64,000 nt of DNA from Bradyrhizobium sp. SRS-191 (GCF_024586915.1 NZ_JANBVS010000014.1:1-64000), one strand, 5' to 3'; positions 17,654 to 26,429 are shown, counted from the stretch's first letter. The notes: a model not told the origin generated them from the sequence alone. Program-made: numbers and translations.

Positions 17654-18538
17654 ATGTACTACTTTGACAAGCGGCTGCAGTATCCGGTGGCGGTGGAGAG
17701 TCCTGATCCGATCTTCGCCCGTCAGCTGCAGCAGGCGATCGGCGGCGTCGAAGGCGAGATCCGCGTCTGCCTGCAATATTTCTTCCAGGCTTGGGGCGCG
17801 CGCGGTCCCGCCAAATATCGCGATGTGCTGCTCAATACCGCGACCGAGGAGATCAGCCACATCGAGATGCTGGCGACCGCAGTCGCGCTCAATCTCGAGA
17901 ATGCCCCGGCGACGATGCAGGAGACGACCTTGCAGGCCAATCCGGTGGTCGGCGCCGTGATGGGCGGCGGCGAACGGCCGCGTCACGTCATCGAAGGCAT
18001 GCTGCACCGGCATCTTCTCTCCACAGGCATGGCGGCTTTCCCGGCGAATTGCGACGGCGTGCCGTTCGACTGCTCGCACATCTATGCCAGCGGCAATCTC
18101 GCGGCCGACATGTATTGCAACGTGGCTGCCGAATCGACCGGACGGACGCTCGCGGTGCGGCTTTACAACTCCACCGCCGACCGCGGCATGCAGGACATGC
18201 TGAGCTATCTGATCGCGCGCGACACCATGCATCAGCAGCAATGGCTCGCGGTGATCGAAGAACTGGGGCCGGATCAGCTGCCGATCCCGAACAGCTTCGA
18301 CCGCAGCAAGGAGGCGACCGAGTTCGCCTACATGTTCATGGGCACTGAGCGGAACGGCACGGCCCCCGCGCCCGGCCGCTACAGCGAGGGACCTTCGCTC
18401 GACGGGCAGGGCCAGTTCTCGCTGCGTCCCGGCTTCGAGCCGCTCGGGGAGGCGCCCAATCTCGGCCCGGCCCGGCCGGACAGCGCCGCGCAGCGCGAGC
18501 AGATGAGCGGGACGCCGAAGACGAACGCGCTCAGCTGA
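17654..18538 (+). CDS. Manganese catalase
   Basis: A 294-residue non-haem catalase that breaks down hydrogen peroxide with a di-manganese centre. The ligand set of the family is intact: Glu35, Glu66, His69 (EEISH), Glu160 and His193 (RDTMHQQQW). The spacing between the last two equals that of the Lactobacillus enzyme as I recall it (Glu148/His181). The C-terminal 70 residues are a Gly/Pro-rich tail typical of the group. CAGGAG lies upstream of the ATG. The gene is monocistronic or paired with the small gene that follows; no promoter could be assigned with confidence. Confidence 0.95.
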   Translation: MYYFDKRLQYPVAVESPDPIFARQLQQAIGGVEGEIRVCLQYFFQAWGARGPAKYRDVLLNTATEEISHIEMLATAVALNLENAPATMQETTLQANPVVGAVMGGGERPRHVIEGMLHRHLLSTGMAAFPANCDGVPFDCSHIYASGNLAADMYCNVAAESTGRTLAVRLYNSTADRGMQDMLSYLIARDTMHQQQWLAVIEELGPDQLPIPNSFDRSKEATEFAYMFMGTERNGTAPAPGRYSEGPSLDGQGQFSLRPGFEPLGEAPNLGPARPDSAAQREQMSGTPKTNALS

Positions 18539-18550
18539 TCAGGCGTGACG

Positions 18551-18573
18551 CGACCGGCGTCGGGCGCCGGTCG
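18551..18573 (+). terminator. GC-rich stem-loop after manganese catalase
   Basis: CGACCGGCG and CGCCGGTCG form a perfect 9-base-pair stem with a five-base loop, 12 bases past the catalase stop. No T-run follows. It could end or attenuate transcription before the small downstream gene. Confidence 0.42.
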
Positions 18574-18616
18574 TGACAACGCTCAGGAACGAATGCGGCG
18601 CGATGCCGGTTGGGAG

Positions 18617-18856
18617 ATGATGACAGGCAGAGACACGAGAGACCTGCGCTCCGGCGCCTACGACCCCGTCAGCAAGGATGGGTTGCCGCAGCCGCAGCAG
18701 GTCAAGGACGAAACGACGCCCCGCCAGCAGGAGCAGTGGGGCGCCGACGTCCGCGCCGAGCCGCTTCCGGGGACCGAGCCGGTCTTGCCGGAAGGCCTCA
18801 CGCGCGAGCGGCGTGCGCCGCTCAATCGCAATACCGGTCGTCGCGACACCGAATAG
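18617..18856 (+). CDS. Small hydrophilic hypothetical protein
   Basis: About 79 residues beginning MMTGRDTRDLRSGAYDP, rich in charged residues, Gln and Pro, with no membrane segment, no cysteine and no recognisable domain. It is probably largely disordered. GGGAG touches the first ATG; the second ATG three bases later or an ATG at 18593 are alternative starts. It follows the manganese catalase on the same strand, which suggests a stress-associated protein, but function is unknown. Confidence 0.5.
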   Translation: MMTGRDTRDLRSGAYDPVSKDGLPQPQQVKDETTPRQQEQWGADVRAEPLPGTEPVLPEGLTRERRAPLNRNTGRRDTE

Positions 18857-18876
18857 CGTCGCGACGGCCGCGCGGC

Positions 18877-19227
18877 TTACTTCGCCGCGATCACCATGAT
18901 CTCGACGGTGTATTGCGGCGCCGCGAGGCCTGCCTCGACGGTGGCGCGCGCGGGCGTGTTGCCGGCGGAGACCCAGCCGTCCCACACCGCGTTCATTTCG
19001 CCGAAGGTCTTGATGTCGGTGAGGTAGATCGTCGCGGACAACAGCTTGGTCTTGTCGGTGCCCGCCTTGGCGAGGTGACCGTCGATGATCGAGAGGATTT
19101 CCTCGGTCTGCTTGGTCACGCTCTCGCCCGCGGTCTTCTGCGCGACGACGCCGGCGAGATAGACGGTATTGCCGTGGACGACGACCTGGCTCATGCGCGG
19201 GCCGACTTCAAAACGCTGGATGGACAT
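18877..19227 (-). CDS. RidA (YjgF/YER057c/UK114) family protein
   Basis: A 116-residue protein of the reactive imine/enamine deaminase family: LAGVVAQKTAGESVTKQTEEILSII, then LLSATIYLTDIKTFGEMNAVWDGW and the C-terminal PARATVEAGLAAPQYTVEIMVIAA. The PARA arginine that binds carboxylates in active RidA enzymes is present. The start MSIQRF is preferred over an in-frame codon eight residues upstream, since AGGAG-like GGAGTT lies ahead of it. It stands alone on the minus strand, convergent with the catalase unit. The exact substrate is unknown. Confidence 0.9.
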   Translation of the reverse strand: MSIQRFEVGPRMSQVVVHGNTVYLAGVVAQKTAGESVTKQTEEILSIIDGHLAKAGTDKTKLLSATIYLTDIKTFGEMNAVWDGWVSAGNTPARATVEAGLAAPQYTVEIMVIAAK

Positions 19228-19370
19228 CGAGAGAACTCCTTGGAAAGTCAATTCGGGGCCTCTCCCTAGCGCGTGCGGCGCGGCAGCGCCAGCCGGCTGA
19301 GCAGAGCAGGGACGGCAATTGAGCTTCTCTCCGGTCAGCTGGACAACGCCTGGCCGGCAATGTGCCCTCC

Positions 19371-19508
19371 ATCGTCCTTCGAGACGCCCGCCTTTGGCGG
19401 GCTCCTCGGGACGAGACCGGGCTTCGTGACGGAGTCCATCGACCTTGTGGCGCGATCCATCCCCTCATGGCGAGGAGCGCCGCTCGCGGCGCGTCTCGAA
19501 CCATGAGG
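19371..19508. repeat. Palindromic intergenic repeat (CTTCGAGACGCC type)
   Basis: The outer parts CCTTCGAGACGCC and GCGTCTCGAACCATGAGG are imperfect inverted repeats. Internal hairpins CGCCCGCCTTTGGCGGG and GCGCCGCTCGCGGCGC lie between or beside them. The pattern resembles the REP-like elements common between Bradyrhizobium genes. It occupies much of the 480-base gap before the ABC operon; no gene was seen there. Confidence 0.6.
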
Positions 19509-19708
19509 CCTCAGCACACGACCTTGCGTTGCCGGGGCAACTACAGCACACGGACCGCGGCAATCCGGCATGGCGGCGCCTCGCCGCGCTGCACAGCGGC
19601 TTGCCCATGGGGCAGGCAAGCACGGAGCGTTTTCCGCGCTTGCACCGATATTTGAGACATGAAACATTCCCACGCGAGGTTCCTTTTAAACGATTTCGGA
19701 GGGGCGTG

Positions 19709-20686
19709 ATGCGGAAACGGTTAATGCTGGCGGCGTTGTCGGCGGTCGCTTTGGCGACGAGTGCAGGGTCGAGCTTCGCGCAGCAGACGATCCGCGTCGG
19801 CTGGACCATTCCGGCGGAAGAATCCAAATACTGGATGATGAAGCGCCCGACCGAATTTCCGGATCTCGGCAAGACCTACAACATCGAGTGGACCCAGTTC
19901 CAGGGCACGGCACCGATGACCCAGGCGCTGGCGGCCGGCGCGCTCGACTGCGCGACCCAGGCGCCGCTGTCGCTGTCGAACGGCGTGGTCGGCGGCGGTC
20001 TCAAGGCCTACATCGTCGCCCAGCATGTCTATGAAAAGCCCGGCGGGTTCTCCGTGTATTGGGCGGTCAAGGACGATTCGCCGATCAAGACCATCGCCGA
20101 TCTCAAGGGCAAGACGGTCGGCATCTCCGTCATCGGCGGCGGCACGCAGGGGCCGTTCAACCTGCTGCTGAAGCAGGCCGGGCTCGATCCGGCCAAGGAC
20201 ATCAAGCTGGTCGAGGTCGGCTTCGCCGTCGCCGAGGACGCGCTGCGCCAGGGCCGCGTCGACGCCGTCAACATGAACCAGCCGTTCGCCGCGCGCGCCG
20301 AGGCCAAGGGCGGCACCCGCAAGCTGTTCCAGCTCTCGGAGGCGATGCCGAACATCGTCCACATCCTCGAGGCCTGCCGCGCCGACTTCGTCGACAAGAA
20401 TCCGGATCTCGTGAAGGCCTATGTCCGCGACATCACCACCGGCATGAAGAAGGCGCTCGCCAACCGCGACGAGACGCTGAAGGTCGTCTCCGAAGTGATG
20501 AAGGTGCCGGTGCCAGTGATCGAGACCTATCTGCTCAAGGACAATGATTTCGGCCGCGATCCGGTCGCCGCGCCGAACTTCCCCGCGATCCAGAAGATGC
20601 TCGATATCTACGCCGAGACCGGCATGCTGCCGAAGCTCGACGTCGCCCAGTTCAAGCATCCCACCATCGTCGCGCCGATCCAGTAG
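19709..20686 (+). CDS. ABC transporter substrate-binding protein (NrtA/SsuA/TauA-like)
   Basis: A 325-residue periplasmic binding protein with a signal peptide (MRKRLMLAAL..., cleavage after SSFA near residue 24). The body carries the NMT1/SsuA-type landmarks: ALAAGALDCATQAPLSL, DLKGKTVGISVIGGGTQ, GRVDAVNMNQPFA and LVKAYVRD. Proteins of this group bind small organics such as sulfonates, taurine or pyrimidine-like compounds. A strong GGAGGGG Shine-Dalgarno lies 7 bases before the ATG, the best in the operon. It heads a six-gene run, so the ligand is probably the substrate of the two enzymes encoded with it. Ligand identity cannot be read. Confidence 0.92.
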   Translation: MRKRLMLAALSAVALATSAGSSFAQQTIRVGWTIPAEESKYWMMKRPTEFPDLGKTYNIEWTQFQGTAPMTQALAAGALDCATQAPLSLSNGVVGGGLKAYIVAQHVYEKPGGFSVYWAVKDDSPIKTIADLKGKTVGISVIGGGTQGPFNLLLKQAGLDPAKDIKLVEVGFAVAEDALRQGRVDAVNMNQPFAARAEAKGGTRKLFQLSEAMPNIVHILEACRADFVDKNPDLVKAYVRDITTGMKKALANRDETLKVVSEVMKVPVPVIETYLLKDNDFGRDPVAAPNFPAIQKMLDIYAETGMLPKLDVAQFKHPTIVAPIQ

Positions 20687-20708
20687 GGCGCCTGCGGAGC
20701 CTGTATCG

Positions 20709-22415
20709 ATGAGGAAGCTGCGCTCGCGCGTGACGGTGGAGGGGCTCGACCGCGCCCCGCACCGCGCCTTCATGCGCGCCATGGGCCTGGATGATTCCGA
20801 CATCGCCAAGCCGATGATCGGCGTCGTCAGCCAGAAGGGCGAGCAGACGCCCTGCAACATGACGCACGACTTCCAGGTCGACGCGGCGAAGACGGGCATC
20901 TCGGAGGCCGGCGGCACGCCGCGCGAGTTCGCCACCGTCTCGGTGTCCGACGGCATCAGCATGAACCATGAGGGAATGAAGTTCTCTCTGTTCTCGCGCG
21001 AGCTGATCGCCGACTCGATCGAGGCCGTGGTGCACGGCCTCGCCTATGACGCGCTGATCGGCTTCGGCGGCTGCGACAAGACCTTGCCCGGCGTCATGAT
21101 GGGCATGGTCCGCTGCAACGTGCCGTCGATCTTCATCTATGGCGGCAGCGCGCTGCCGGGGAAGTACCAGGGCAAAACGCTCACAGTGCTCGACTCGTAC
21201 GAGGCTGTCGGCAGCTACATGACCGGCGAGATCGACGCGGCCACGCTCGAGGGCATCGAGCGCTCCTGCCTGCCGACCATCGGCGCATGCGCCGGACAGT
21301 TCACCGCCAACACGATGGGCATGGTGTCGGAGGCGATGGGCCTGTCGATGCCCAACGTGTCGATGATCCCCGGCGTCTATGCCGAGCGCGCCCATGTCGC
21401 GCGGCAGGCCGGGCGTCTGATCATGCAGATGCTCGCCCGCGGCGGGCCGCTGCCGCGTGACATCGTCACCCGCAAATCCCTGGAGAACGGCGCGGCGATC
21501 GTCGCGGCCACCGGCGGCTCGACCAACGCGGCGCTGCACCTGCCGGCGATCGCCAACGAGGCCGGCATCCGCTTCACGCTCGACGATGTCGGCGAGGTGT
21601 TTTCGCGCACGCCGCTGATCGGCAATCTCCGGCCCGGCGGCAAGTACACCGCCAAGGACGTCTACGACATCGGCGGCGCGGCTGTCGTGATCCGCGCGCT
21701 GATCGAGAGCGGGCATATCGACGGCTCCTGCATCACGGTGACCGGCCGCACGCTTGCCGAGGAATACGGCGCGGCCAATGCGCCGGACGGCGAGGTCGTC
21801 TTCGCGCCGGCGAAGCCGATCATGGCGGATGGCGGCGTCGCGGTGCTCAAGGGCAACCTCGCGCCCGATGGCGCCGTCATCAAGGTCGCCGGGCTCAAGA
21901 ACCTGGTGTTCGAGGGCCGCGCGCGCGTGTTCGAGGACGAGGAGGCCTGCGTCGCCGCGGTGCGCGCGCGCAACTATCAGGCGGGCGAGGTGCTGATCAT
22001 CCGCAACGAGGGCCCGGTCGGGGGTCCCGGCATGCGCGAGATGCTCGGCGTCACCGCGCTGATCTACGGCCAGGGCATGGGTGAAAAGGTCGCCCTCATC
22101 ACCGACGGCCGCTTCTCCGGCGCCACCCGCGGCATGTGCATCGGCTATGTCTCGCCGGAAGCTTTCGTCGGCGGTCCGCTGGCGTTGTTGAAGGATGGAG
22201 ATCCGATCCGCATCGATGCCAAGGCGCGGACGCTCGACGTTCTGCTCGATGAGCGCGAACTCGCCGCGCGCCGTACCGCCTGGACGCAGCGGCCGCCGCG
22301 GCATCGCGCCGGAGCGCTGGCCAAATACGCCAAGCTGGTCGGACAGGCGCCGCTCGGCGCCGTCACGCATGAAGGGCCGGCCGAATGGCCCTGGTTCGAC
22401 CAGGAGCAGCAATGA
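20709..22415 (+). CDS. IlvD/Edd family dehydratase
   Basis: A 568-residue iron-sulfur dehydratase of the dihydroxy-acid/phosphogluconate/sugar-acid dehydratase family. Cysteines for the cluster are visible in CNMTHDF, GFGGCDKTLPG and GACAGQFTANTMG; the C-terminal half has GGSTNAALHLPAIA and the swivel-domain TDGRFSGATRG. The family removes water from 2,3-dihydroxy acids to give 2-keto acids. Position between the binding protein and ATPase genes of an importer argues for a catabolic role on an imported compound rather than branched-chain amino acid synthesis. It starts 22 bases after the binding-protein stop. Substrate unknown. Confidence 0.92.
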   Translation: MRKLRSRVTVEGLDRAPHRAFMRAMGLDDSDIAKPMIGVVSQKGEQTPCNMTHDFQVDAAKTGISEAGGTPREFATVSVSDGISMNHEGMKFSLFSRELIADSIEAVVHGLAYDALIGFGGCDKTLPGVMMGMVRCNVPSIFIYGGSALPGKYQGKTLTVLDSYEAVGSYMTGEIDAATLEGIERSCLPTIGACAGQFTANTMGMVSEAMGLSMPNVSMIPGVYAERAHVARQAGRLIMQMLARGGPLPRDIVTRKSLENGAAIVAATGGSTNAALHLPAIANEAGIRFTLDDVGEVFSRTPLIGNLRPGGKYTAKDVYDIGGAAVVIRALIESGHIDGSCITVTGRTLAEEYGAANAPDGEVVFAPAKPIMADGGVAVLKGNLAPDGAVIKVAGLKNLVFEGRARVFEDEEACVAAVRARNYQAGEVLIIRNEGPVGGPGMREMLGVTALIYGQGMGEKVALITDGRFSGATRGMCIGYVSPEAFVGGPLALLKDGDPIRIDAKARTLDVLLDERELAARRTAWTQRPPRHRAGALAKYAKLVGQAPLGAVTHEGPAEWPWFDQEQQ

Positions 22416-22464
22416 GCCGTGATGGGGCGACGATTGGCAGGCTTCTTGCTAATCTTTCCGCACC

Positions 22465-22614
22465 CCGTCATTCCGGGGCAATCGTCGAGGCGCAGACGCG
22501 AAGCGGCTGCGTCGCGATGATTGAACCCGAAATCTCGAAATCGTTGAGCATGAACGCGCAAGCCAATCTCGAGATTCCGGGTTCAAGGCCTGCGGCCTTG
22601 CCCCGGAATGACGG
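22465..22614. repeat. Palindromic intergenic repeat with CGTCATTCCGGGGC ends
   Basis: Arms CCGTCATTCCGGGGCAA and TTGCCCCGGAATGACGG are perfect inverted repeats bounding about 150 bases. Inner arms GAACCCGAAATCTCGA and CGAGATTCCGGGTTC are also inverted. It lies inside the ABC/dehydratase operon between the dehydratase and ATPase genes, so it would be transcribed and fold as a cruciform-like RNA. Confidence 0.8.
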
Positions 22615-22699
22615 TGAATGTGGTTTAGATGATTCAGCTGTCCGTCATGCCTGACAACTTGGAGCCTCTCAGCGTGCTGCATCGGAAAGAGAAGCCGAC

Positions 22700-23545
22700 A
22701 TGGGCGTGACCCCGATCCGACCCGGCCAGCTCGCGGGCGTCCCGCTCGGCCGCCGCGCGGCCACGCCGATCATCGAGATTGATCACGTCTCGCAGGTGTT
22801 CAAGACCTCGTCACGTCGTGACCACATCGCGCTGTCCGACATCTCGCTGACGGTGGGCGAGGGCGCTTTCGTCTCGATCCTCGGGCCTTCCGGCTGCGGC
22901 AAGTCGACCCTGCTCTACATCGTCGGCGGCTTCGTCAGCCCGACCAGCGGCATCGCGAAGATGAAGGGCAAGCCGATCACCGGGCCGGGCACGGATCGTG
23001 GCCCGGTGTTCCAGGAGTTCGCGCTGTTTCCGTGGAAGAGCGTGCTCGGCAACGTCATGTACGGCCCGCTGCAGCAGGGCATGAAGGCCTCCAAGGCCGA
23101 GGCGCTGGCGCGAACCTTGCTCGCGATGGTCGGCCTCACCGGCTTCGAGAAGTTCTACCCGAAGGAGCTTTCGGGCGGCATGAAGCAGCGCGTCGCGCTG
23201 GCGCGCACGCTCGCCTACGGCCCGGAGGTGCTGCTGATGGACGAGCCGTTCGGCGCGCTCGATGCGCACACCCGCACGCGGCTGCAGAACGATCTTCTCG
23301 ACATCTGGGAGCGCGACCGCAAGACCGTGCTGTTCGTGACGCACTCGGTCGAGGAGGCGGTCTTCCTGTCGGATAAAGTGGTGATGATGTCGCGCTCGCC
23401 GGGCCGCATCCGCGAGGTCATCGACATCGACCTGCCGCGGCCGCGCCGCCGCGAGGAGCTGCTGCTCGATCCGAACTATCAGAGATACATCGTCGAGATC
23501 GAGCGCATGTTCGATGCCTCCGGCGACAACGAGCTGCCCTCATGA
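22700..23545 (+). CDS. ABC transporter ATP-binding protein (NrtD/SsuB/TauB-like)
   Basis: A 281-residue ATPase with Walker A GPSGCGKST, Q-loop in VFQEFALFPW, signature LSGGMKQRVALAR, Walker B VLLMDEPFGALD and switch His in VTHSVEEA. LFPWKSVLGNV and the SGGMKQR signature are typical of the nitrate/sulfonate/taurine importer group. An N-terminal extension of about 25 residues precedes the domain. Its stop overlaps the start of the first permease by ATGA. Confidence 0.95.
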   Translation: MGVTPIRPGQLAGVPLGRRAATPIIEIDHVSQVFKTSSRRDHIALSDISLTVGEGAFVSILGPSGCGKSTLLYIVGGFVSPTSGIAKMKGKPITGPGTDRGPVFQEFALFPWKSVLGNVMYGPLQQGMKASKAEALARTLLAMVGLTGFEKFYPKELSGGMKQRVALARTLAYGPEVLLMDEPFGALDAHTRTRLQNDLLDIWERDRKTVLFVTHSVEEAVFLSDKVVMMSRSPGRIREVIDIDLPRPRRREELLLDPNYQRYIVEIERMFDASGDNELPS

Positions 23546-24318
23546 ACGGCATGTTGAAGCCGCTCGCGCCGGTGCTGGCCTGCTGCGGCCTGCTGCTGGC
23601 TTGGCAACTCGCCTCGCTCGGATTGAAGAACGACAGCTTTCCGACGGCGTTGGAATCACTGCGCGCGATCCCGCCGATCCTCACCGACAAGGAATCGCTG
23701 ATCAACATCCTGGCGTCGCTGCGGCGGATGGCGGTCGGCTTTTCGCTGGCGCTGGCGTTCTCGATTCCGCTGGGATTGCTGATGGGCCGCAGCCGTGCCA
23801 CCGCCGCGTTCTTCAATCCGCTGCTGATGCTGATCTACCCGGTGCCGAAGGCGGCGCTGATGCCGATCATCATGCTGTGGCTCGGCGTCGGCGACGTCTC
23901 CAAGACGCTGGTCATCTTCCTGGGTGTCAGCCTGCCCGTGATCTATCACAGCTTCGAGGGCGCCAAGGCGGTCGAGGAGAAGATGCTGTGGTCGGGCGCG
24001 GCCATGGGGCTGTCGCCGTCCGAGCGCCTGCTGCGCATCGTTCTGCCGGCCGCACTGCCGGAAATCCTCACCGGCTGCCGCACCGGCCTCGTGCTGGCGC
24101 TGATCACGATGGTGACGAGCGAGATGATCGCGCGGCAGTCCGGCGCCGGCAACATCCTGTTCAATGCGCTCGACATGGGACAGTACGATACGGTGTTCGC
24201 GATGATCATCATCGTCGGCGCGATGGGGATCTGCCTCGATGCGGCGTTCGAGATCGTGAGGCGCTGGCTGGTGCGCTGGTCGGAGCCGCAATTCGACATG
24301 CCCCTGAGCTTCTCATGA
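23542..24318 (+). CDS. ABC transporter permease (SsuC/TauC-like), first of two
   Basis: A 258-residue inner membrane protein with about six membrane segments. The EAA coupling loop is visible as AAMGLSPSERLLRIVLPAALPEILTG, which docks on the ATPase. It starts in the ATPase stop and ends in the start of the second permease, both by ATGA overlap, indicating translational coupling. Two different permease genes imply a heterodimeric channel, less usual for this family, where one permease gene is common. Confidence 0.94.
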   Translation: MNGMLKPLAPVLACCGLLLAWQLASLGLKNDSFPTALESLRAIPPILTDKESLINILASLRRMAVGFSLALAFSIPLGLLMGRSRATAAFFNPLLMLIYPVPKAALMPIIMLWLGVGDVSKTLVIFLGVSLPVIYHSFEGAKAVEEKMLWSGAAMGLSPSERLLRIVLPAALPEILTGCRTGLVLALITMVTSEMIARQSGAGNILFNALDMGQYDTVFAMIIIVGAMGICLDAAFEIVRRWLVRWSEPQFDMPLSFS

Positions 24319-25076
24319 CGCGCACCTCGAACGATATCCTGCTGGGCGCCGCGCCGATCGCGCTGGTCCTGCTGCTGTGGCAAGGTCTCGTGTCGTTCGG
24401 CTATGCGCCGCCGACCCTGCTGCCGCCGCCGGGCCAGGTGTTCCTGCGCATGGCGCAACAGCTGTCGAGCGTGACGTTCCAGCAGGATATCGCCGCGACC
24501 TTGTTCCGGCTGTTCGCGGGCTTCGCCATCGCCGTCATCATCGGCGTGTCCCTCGGCATTGCCGCAGCCGTCAGTCCGCCGATCAACGCCGCGGTCAAGC
24601 CGATCGTGCGCGTGCTGGCGCCGCTGCCCAAGGTCGCGCTCTATCCGGCCTTCCTGCTGCTGCTCGGCTTCGGCCACGAATCCAAGATCATGCTGGTCGC
24701 CGCCGACGCGCTGTTTCCGATCCTGCTGTCGACCTATTACGGCGCCACCACGATCGAGCAGAAGCTGATCTGGTCGGCGCTTGCCGCCGGCACGCCGCCG
24801 CGCGACGTGCTGTGGAAGGTGGTGCTGCCGGCCGCCATGCCGTCGATCCTGACCGGCTGCCGCATCGGCCTCGTGATCTCCTGCATCGTCGTGTTCCTCG
24901 CGGAGATGATCACCTCGACCGACGGGCTCGGCCACGTGCTCGTCACCGCCGCGCGCACCTTCCAGGCGGTCGACATGTTCGTGCCGCTGATCACGATCTC
25001 GCTGCTGGGTCTCATTCTCAACGCCCTGCTGCAGGGTTTGCGCGCTTATCTGCTGCGCGGCTTCCCTTCAGTCTGA
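24315..25076 (+). CDS. ABC transporter permease (SsuC/TauC-like), second of two
   Basis: A 253-residue permease with six predicted membrane segments and an EAA loop (AAGTPPRDVLWKVVLPAAMPSILTG). It resembles the preceding permease in layout but only distantly in sequence, so the pair probably forms a heterodimer with the ATPase dimer beneath. The start is set by the ATGA overlap. The next gene begins 32 bases downstream. Confidence 0.94.
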   Translation: MTRTSNDILLGAAPIALVLLLWQGLVSFGYAPPTLLPPPGQVFLRMAQQLSSVTFQQDIAATLFRLFAGFAIAVIIGVSLGIAAAVSPPINAAVKPIVRVLAPLPKVALYPAFLLLLGFGHESKIMLVAADALFPILLSTYYGATTIEQKLIWSALAAGTPPRDVLWKVVLPAAMPSILTGCRIGLVISCIVVFLAEMITSTDGLGHVLVTAARTFQAVDMFVPLITISLLGLILNALLQGLRAYLLRGFPSV

Positions 25077-25108
25077 TAGAACGACAAACAACAATCGGGA
25101 GAACGACC

Positions 25109-26155
25109 ATGCTTGCGGATCGCATCGAGGCGAAATGGATCGACGCATTCTGCGAGATCTTCGAGCGCTGTGCCGTGAAGGCCGGCGACACCGCCGCCAT
25201 CCTGTCGGAGACGCAGTCGCGCCCGCTCAATGTGCACATCGCCGAACTGGCGCTCTTGCGCATGGGCGCGCGGCCGTTCCATGTGGTGGTGCCGACGCCA
25301 CGCAATCCCCATCCGGTGCCGGTGCGCTCGACCGGCGCTTCGGAAGCCATCGGCAAGCTCGGGCCCGTCGTGACCGCGCTTCAGCAGGCGGGCTTCGTCG
25401 TCGACTGCACCATCGAAGGCCTGATGCACGCGGTGGAGACGCCTGAGATCCTGAAAGCCGGCGCGCGCATTCTCGTCATCTCCAACGAGCATCCGGAAGC
25501 ACTCGAGCGCATGCGCCCCGATGCGGCTCTGGAAAAGCGCGTGCGCGCCGCCGCCAAGATGCTGCGCGGCACGAAACGGATGCGCGTGACCTCGAAGGCC
25601 GGGACCGATCTCGACGTCATCATGGAAGGCGCCTCGACGGTCGGCGTCTGGGGCTGGACCGATCGTCCGGGCACCTTGGCGCATTGGCCGGGCGGCATCG
25701 TCGTCAGCTTCCCCAAGAGCAAGTCGGTCAACGGCACCATCGTGATGGCGCCCGGCGACATCAATCTCACCTTCAAGCGCTATCTGTCCTCGCCCGTGAC
25801 GATGACCATGCGGGACGACTACATCACGAACCTGGAAGGCGAGGGCGCCGACGCCGCGATGATGCGCGCCTATCTCGCCTCCTGGGGCGACCGCGAAGCC
25901 TATGCCGTCTCGCATGTCGGCTGGGGCATGAACCCCGGTGCGCGCTACGAGGCGCTGACCATGTACGACCAGCGCGACACCAACGGCACCGAGCTGCGCG
26001 CCGTCTCCGGCAACTTCCTGTTCTCCACCGGCGCCAACGAATTCGCCGGCCGCTATACGGCGGGGCATTTCGATCTGCCGATGATGGGCACGACGATCGC
26101 GCTGGACGGCGTGGCCGTGATCAAGGACGGCGTGCTGCAGGATGTGTTCGGGTAG
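25109..26155 (+). CDS. NicX-like (2,5-dihydroxypyridine 5,6-dioxygenase / M29-type) metalloenzyme
   Basis: A 348-residue protein of the group shared by NicX dioxygenases and M29 aminopeptidase-like proteins. His269 (SHVGWGMN), His320 and Asp322 (GHFD) match the two-His/one-Asp iron set described for NicX, with nearly the same spacing. Glu-rich peptidase-type dimetal ligands are not obvious. NicX opens the ring of 2,5-dihydroxypyridine to N-formylmaleamate. The gene closes the ABC importer/dehydratase operon (GGGAGAACG before the ATG), so it probably acts on the imported compound or a derivative. The other nicotinate-pathway genes (nicF, nicD, nicE) are absent here, so a substrate other than dihydroxypyridine is quite possible. 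Confidence 0.75.
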   Translation: MLADRIEAKWIDAFCEIFERCAVKAGDTAAILSETQSRPLNVHIAELALLRMGARPFHVVVPTPRNPHPVPVRSTGASEAIGKLGPVVTALQQAGFVVDCTIEGLMHAVETPEILKAGARILVISNEHPEALERMRPDAALEKRVRAAAKMLRGTKRMRVTSKAGTDLDVIMEGASTVGVWGWTDRPGTLAHWPGGIVVSFPKSKSVNGTIVMAPGDINLTFKRYLSSPVTMTMRDDYITNLEGEGADAAMMRAYLASWGDREAYAVSHVGWGMNPGARYEALTMYDQRDTNGTELRAVSGNFLFSTGANEFAGRYTAGHFDLPMMGTTIALDGVAVIKDGVLQDVFG

Positions 26156-26185
26156 GTGAGGGGCAGACGCCAACGACAAACCCTC

Positions 26186-26331
26186 CGTCGTCATCCCTGA
26201 CGAGCGCGCAACGCGCGCGAACATCCGGGATCCATAACCACGGGGAGAAGTCTGGGGCACGACCGGAGCGACTTGCGTGCCTCTCACGACCGACGGTGGT
26301 TATGGGTCCCGGCTCGAGGCCGGGACGACAG
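26186..26331. repeat. Palindromic intergenic repeat containing GGATCCATAACCAC / GTGGTTATGGGTCC arms
   Basis: CGGGATCCATAACCAC and GTGGTTATGGGTCCCG are inverted copies about 55 bases apart. Flanking GTCATCCCTGACGAGC and GGCCGGGACGACAG extend the element. A related CCCATAACCAC/TATGGGTCCC element lies near 47.1-47.25 kb. The remaining bases up to 26.5 kb hold a second repeat and no gene. Confidence 0.65.
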
Positions 26332-26429
26332 AGGTGCGTGCCGATGTCGTCGATCAACACCGGTGAGCGGCCCCGCCGCAGCCCCTGTAGGGAAAGGCAA
26401 AGCGGCCGCCCGCAGGGCGGTTGCGTGCC

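Noticed and set aside
18586..18611. GGAAC with GGTT 17 bases downstream as an EcfG promoter for the small gene
   Set aside because: The transcript would begin at or after the proposed start codon, and the -10 is imperfect.
25109..26155. Reading the NicX-like gene as a leucyl aminopeptidase (M29)
   Set aside because: The visible His/His/Asp set matches the NicX iron site better than the two-metal site of M29 peptidases, although the folds are related and annotation as peptidase is common.
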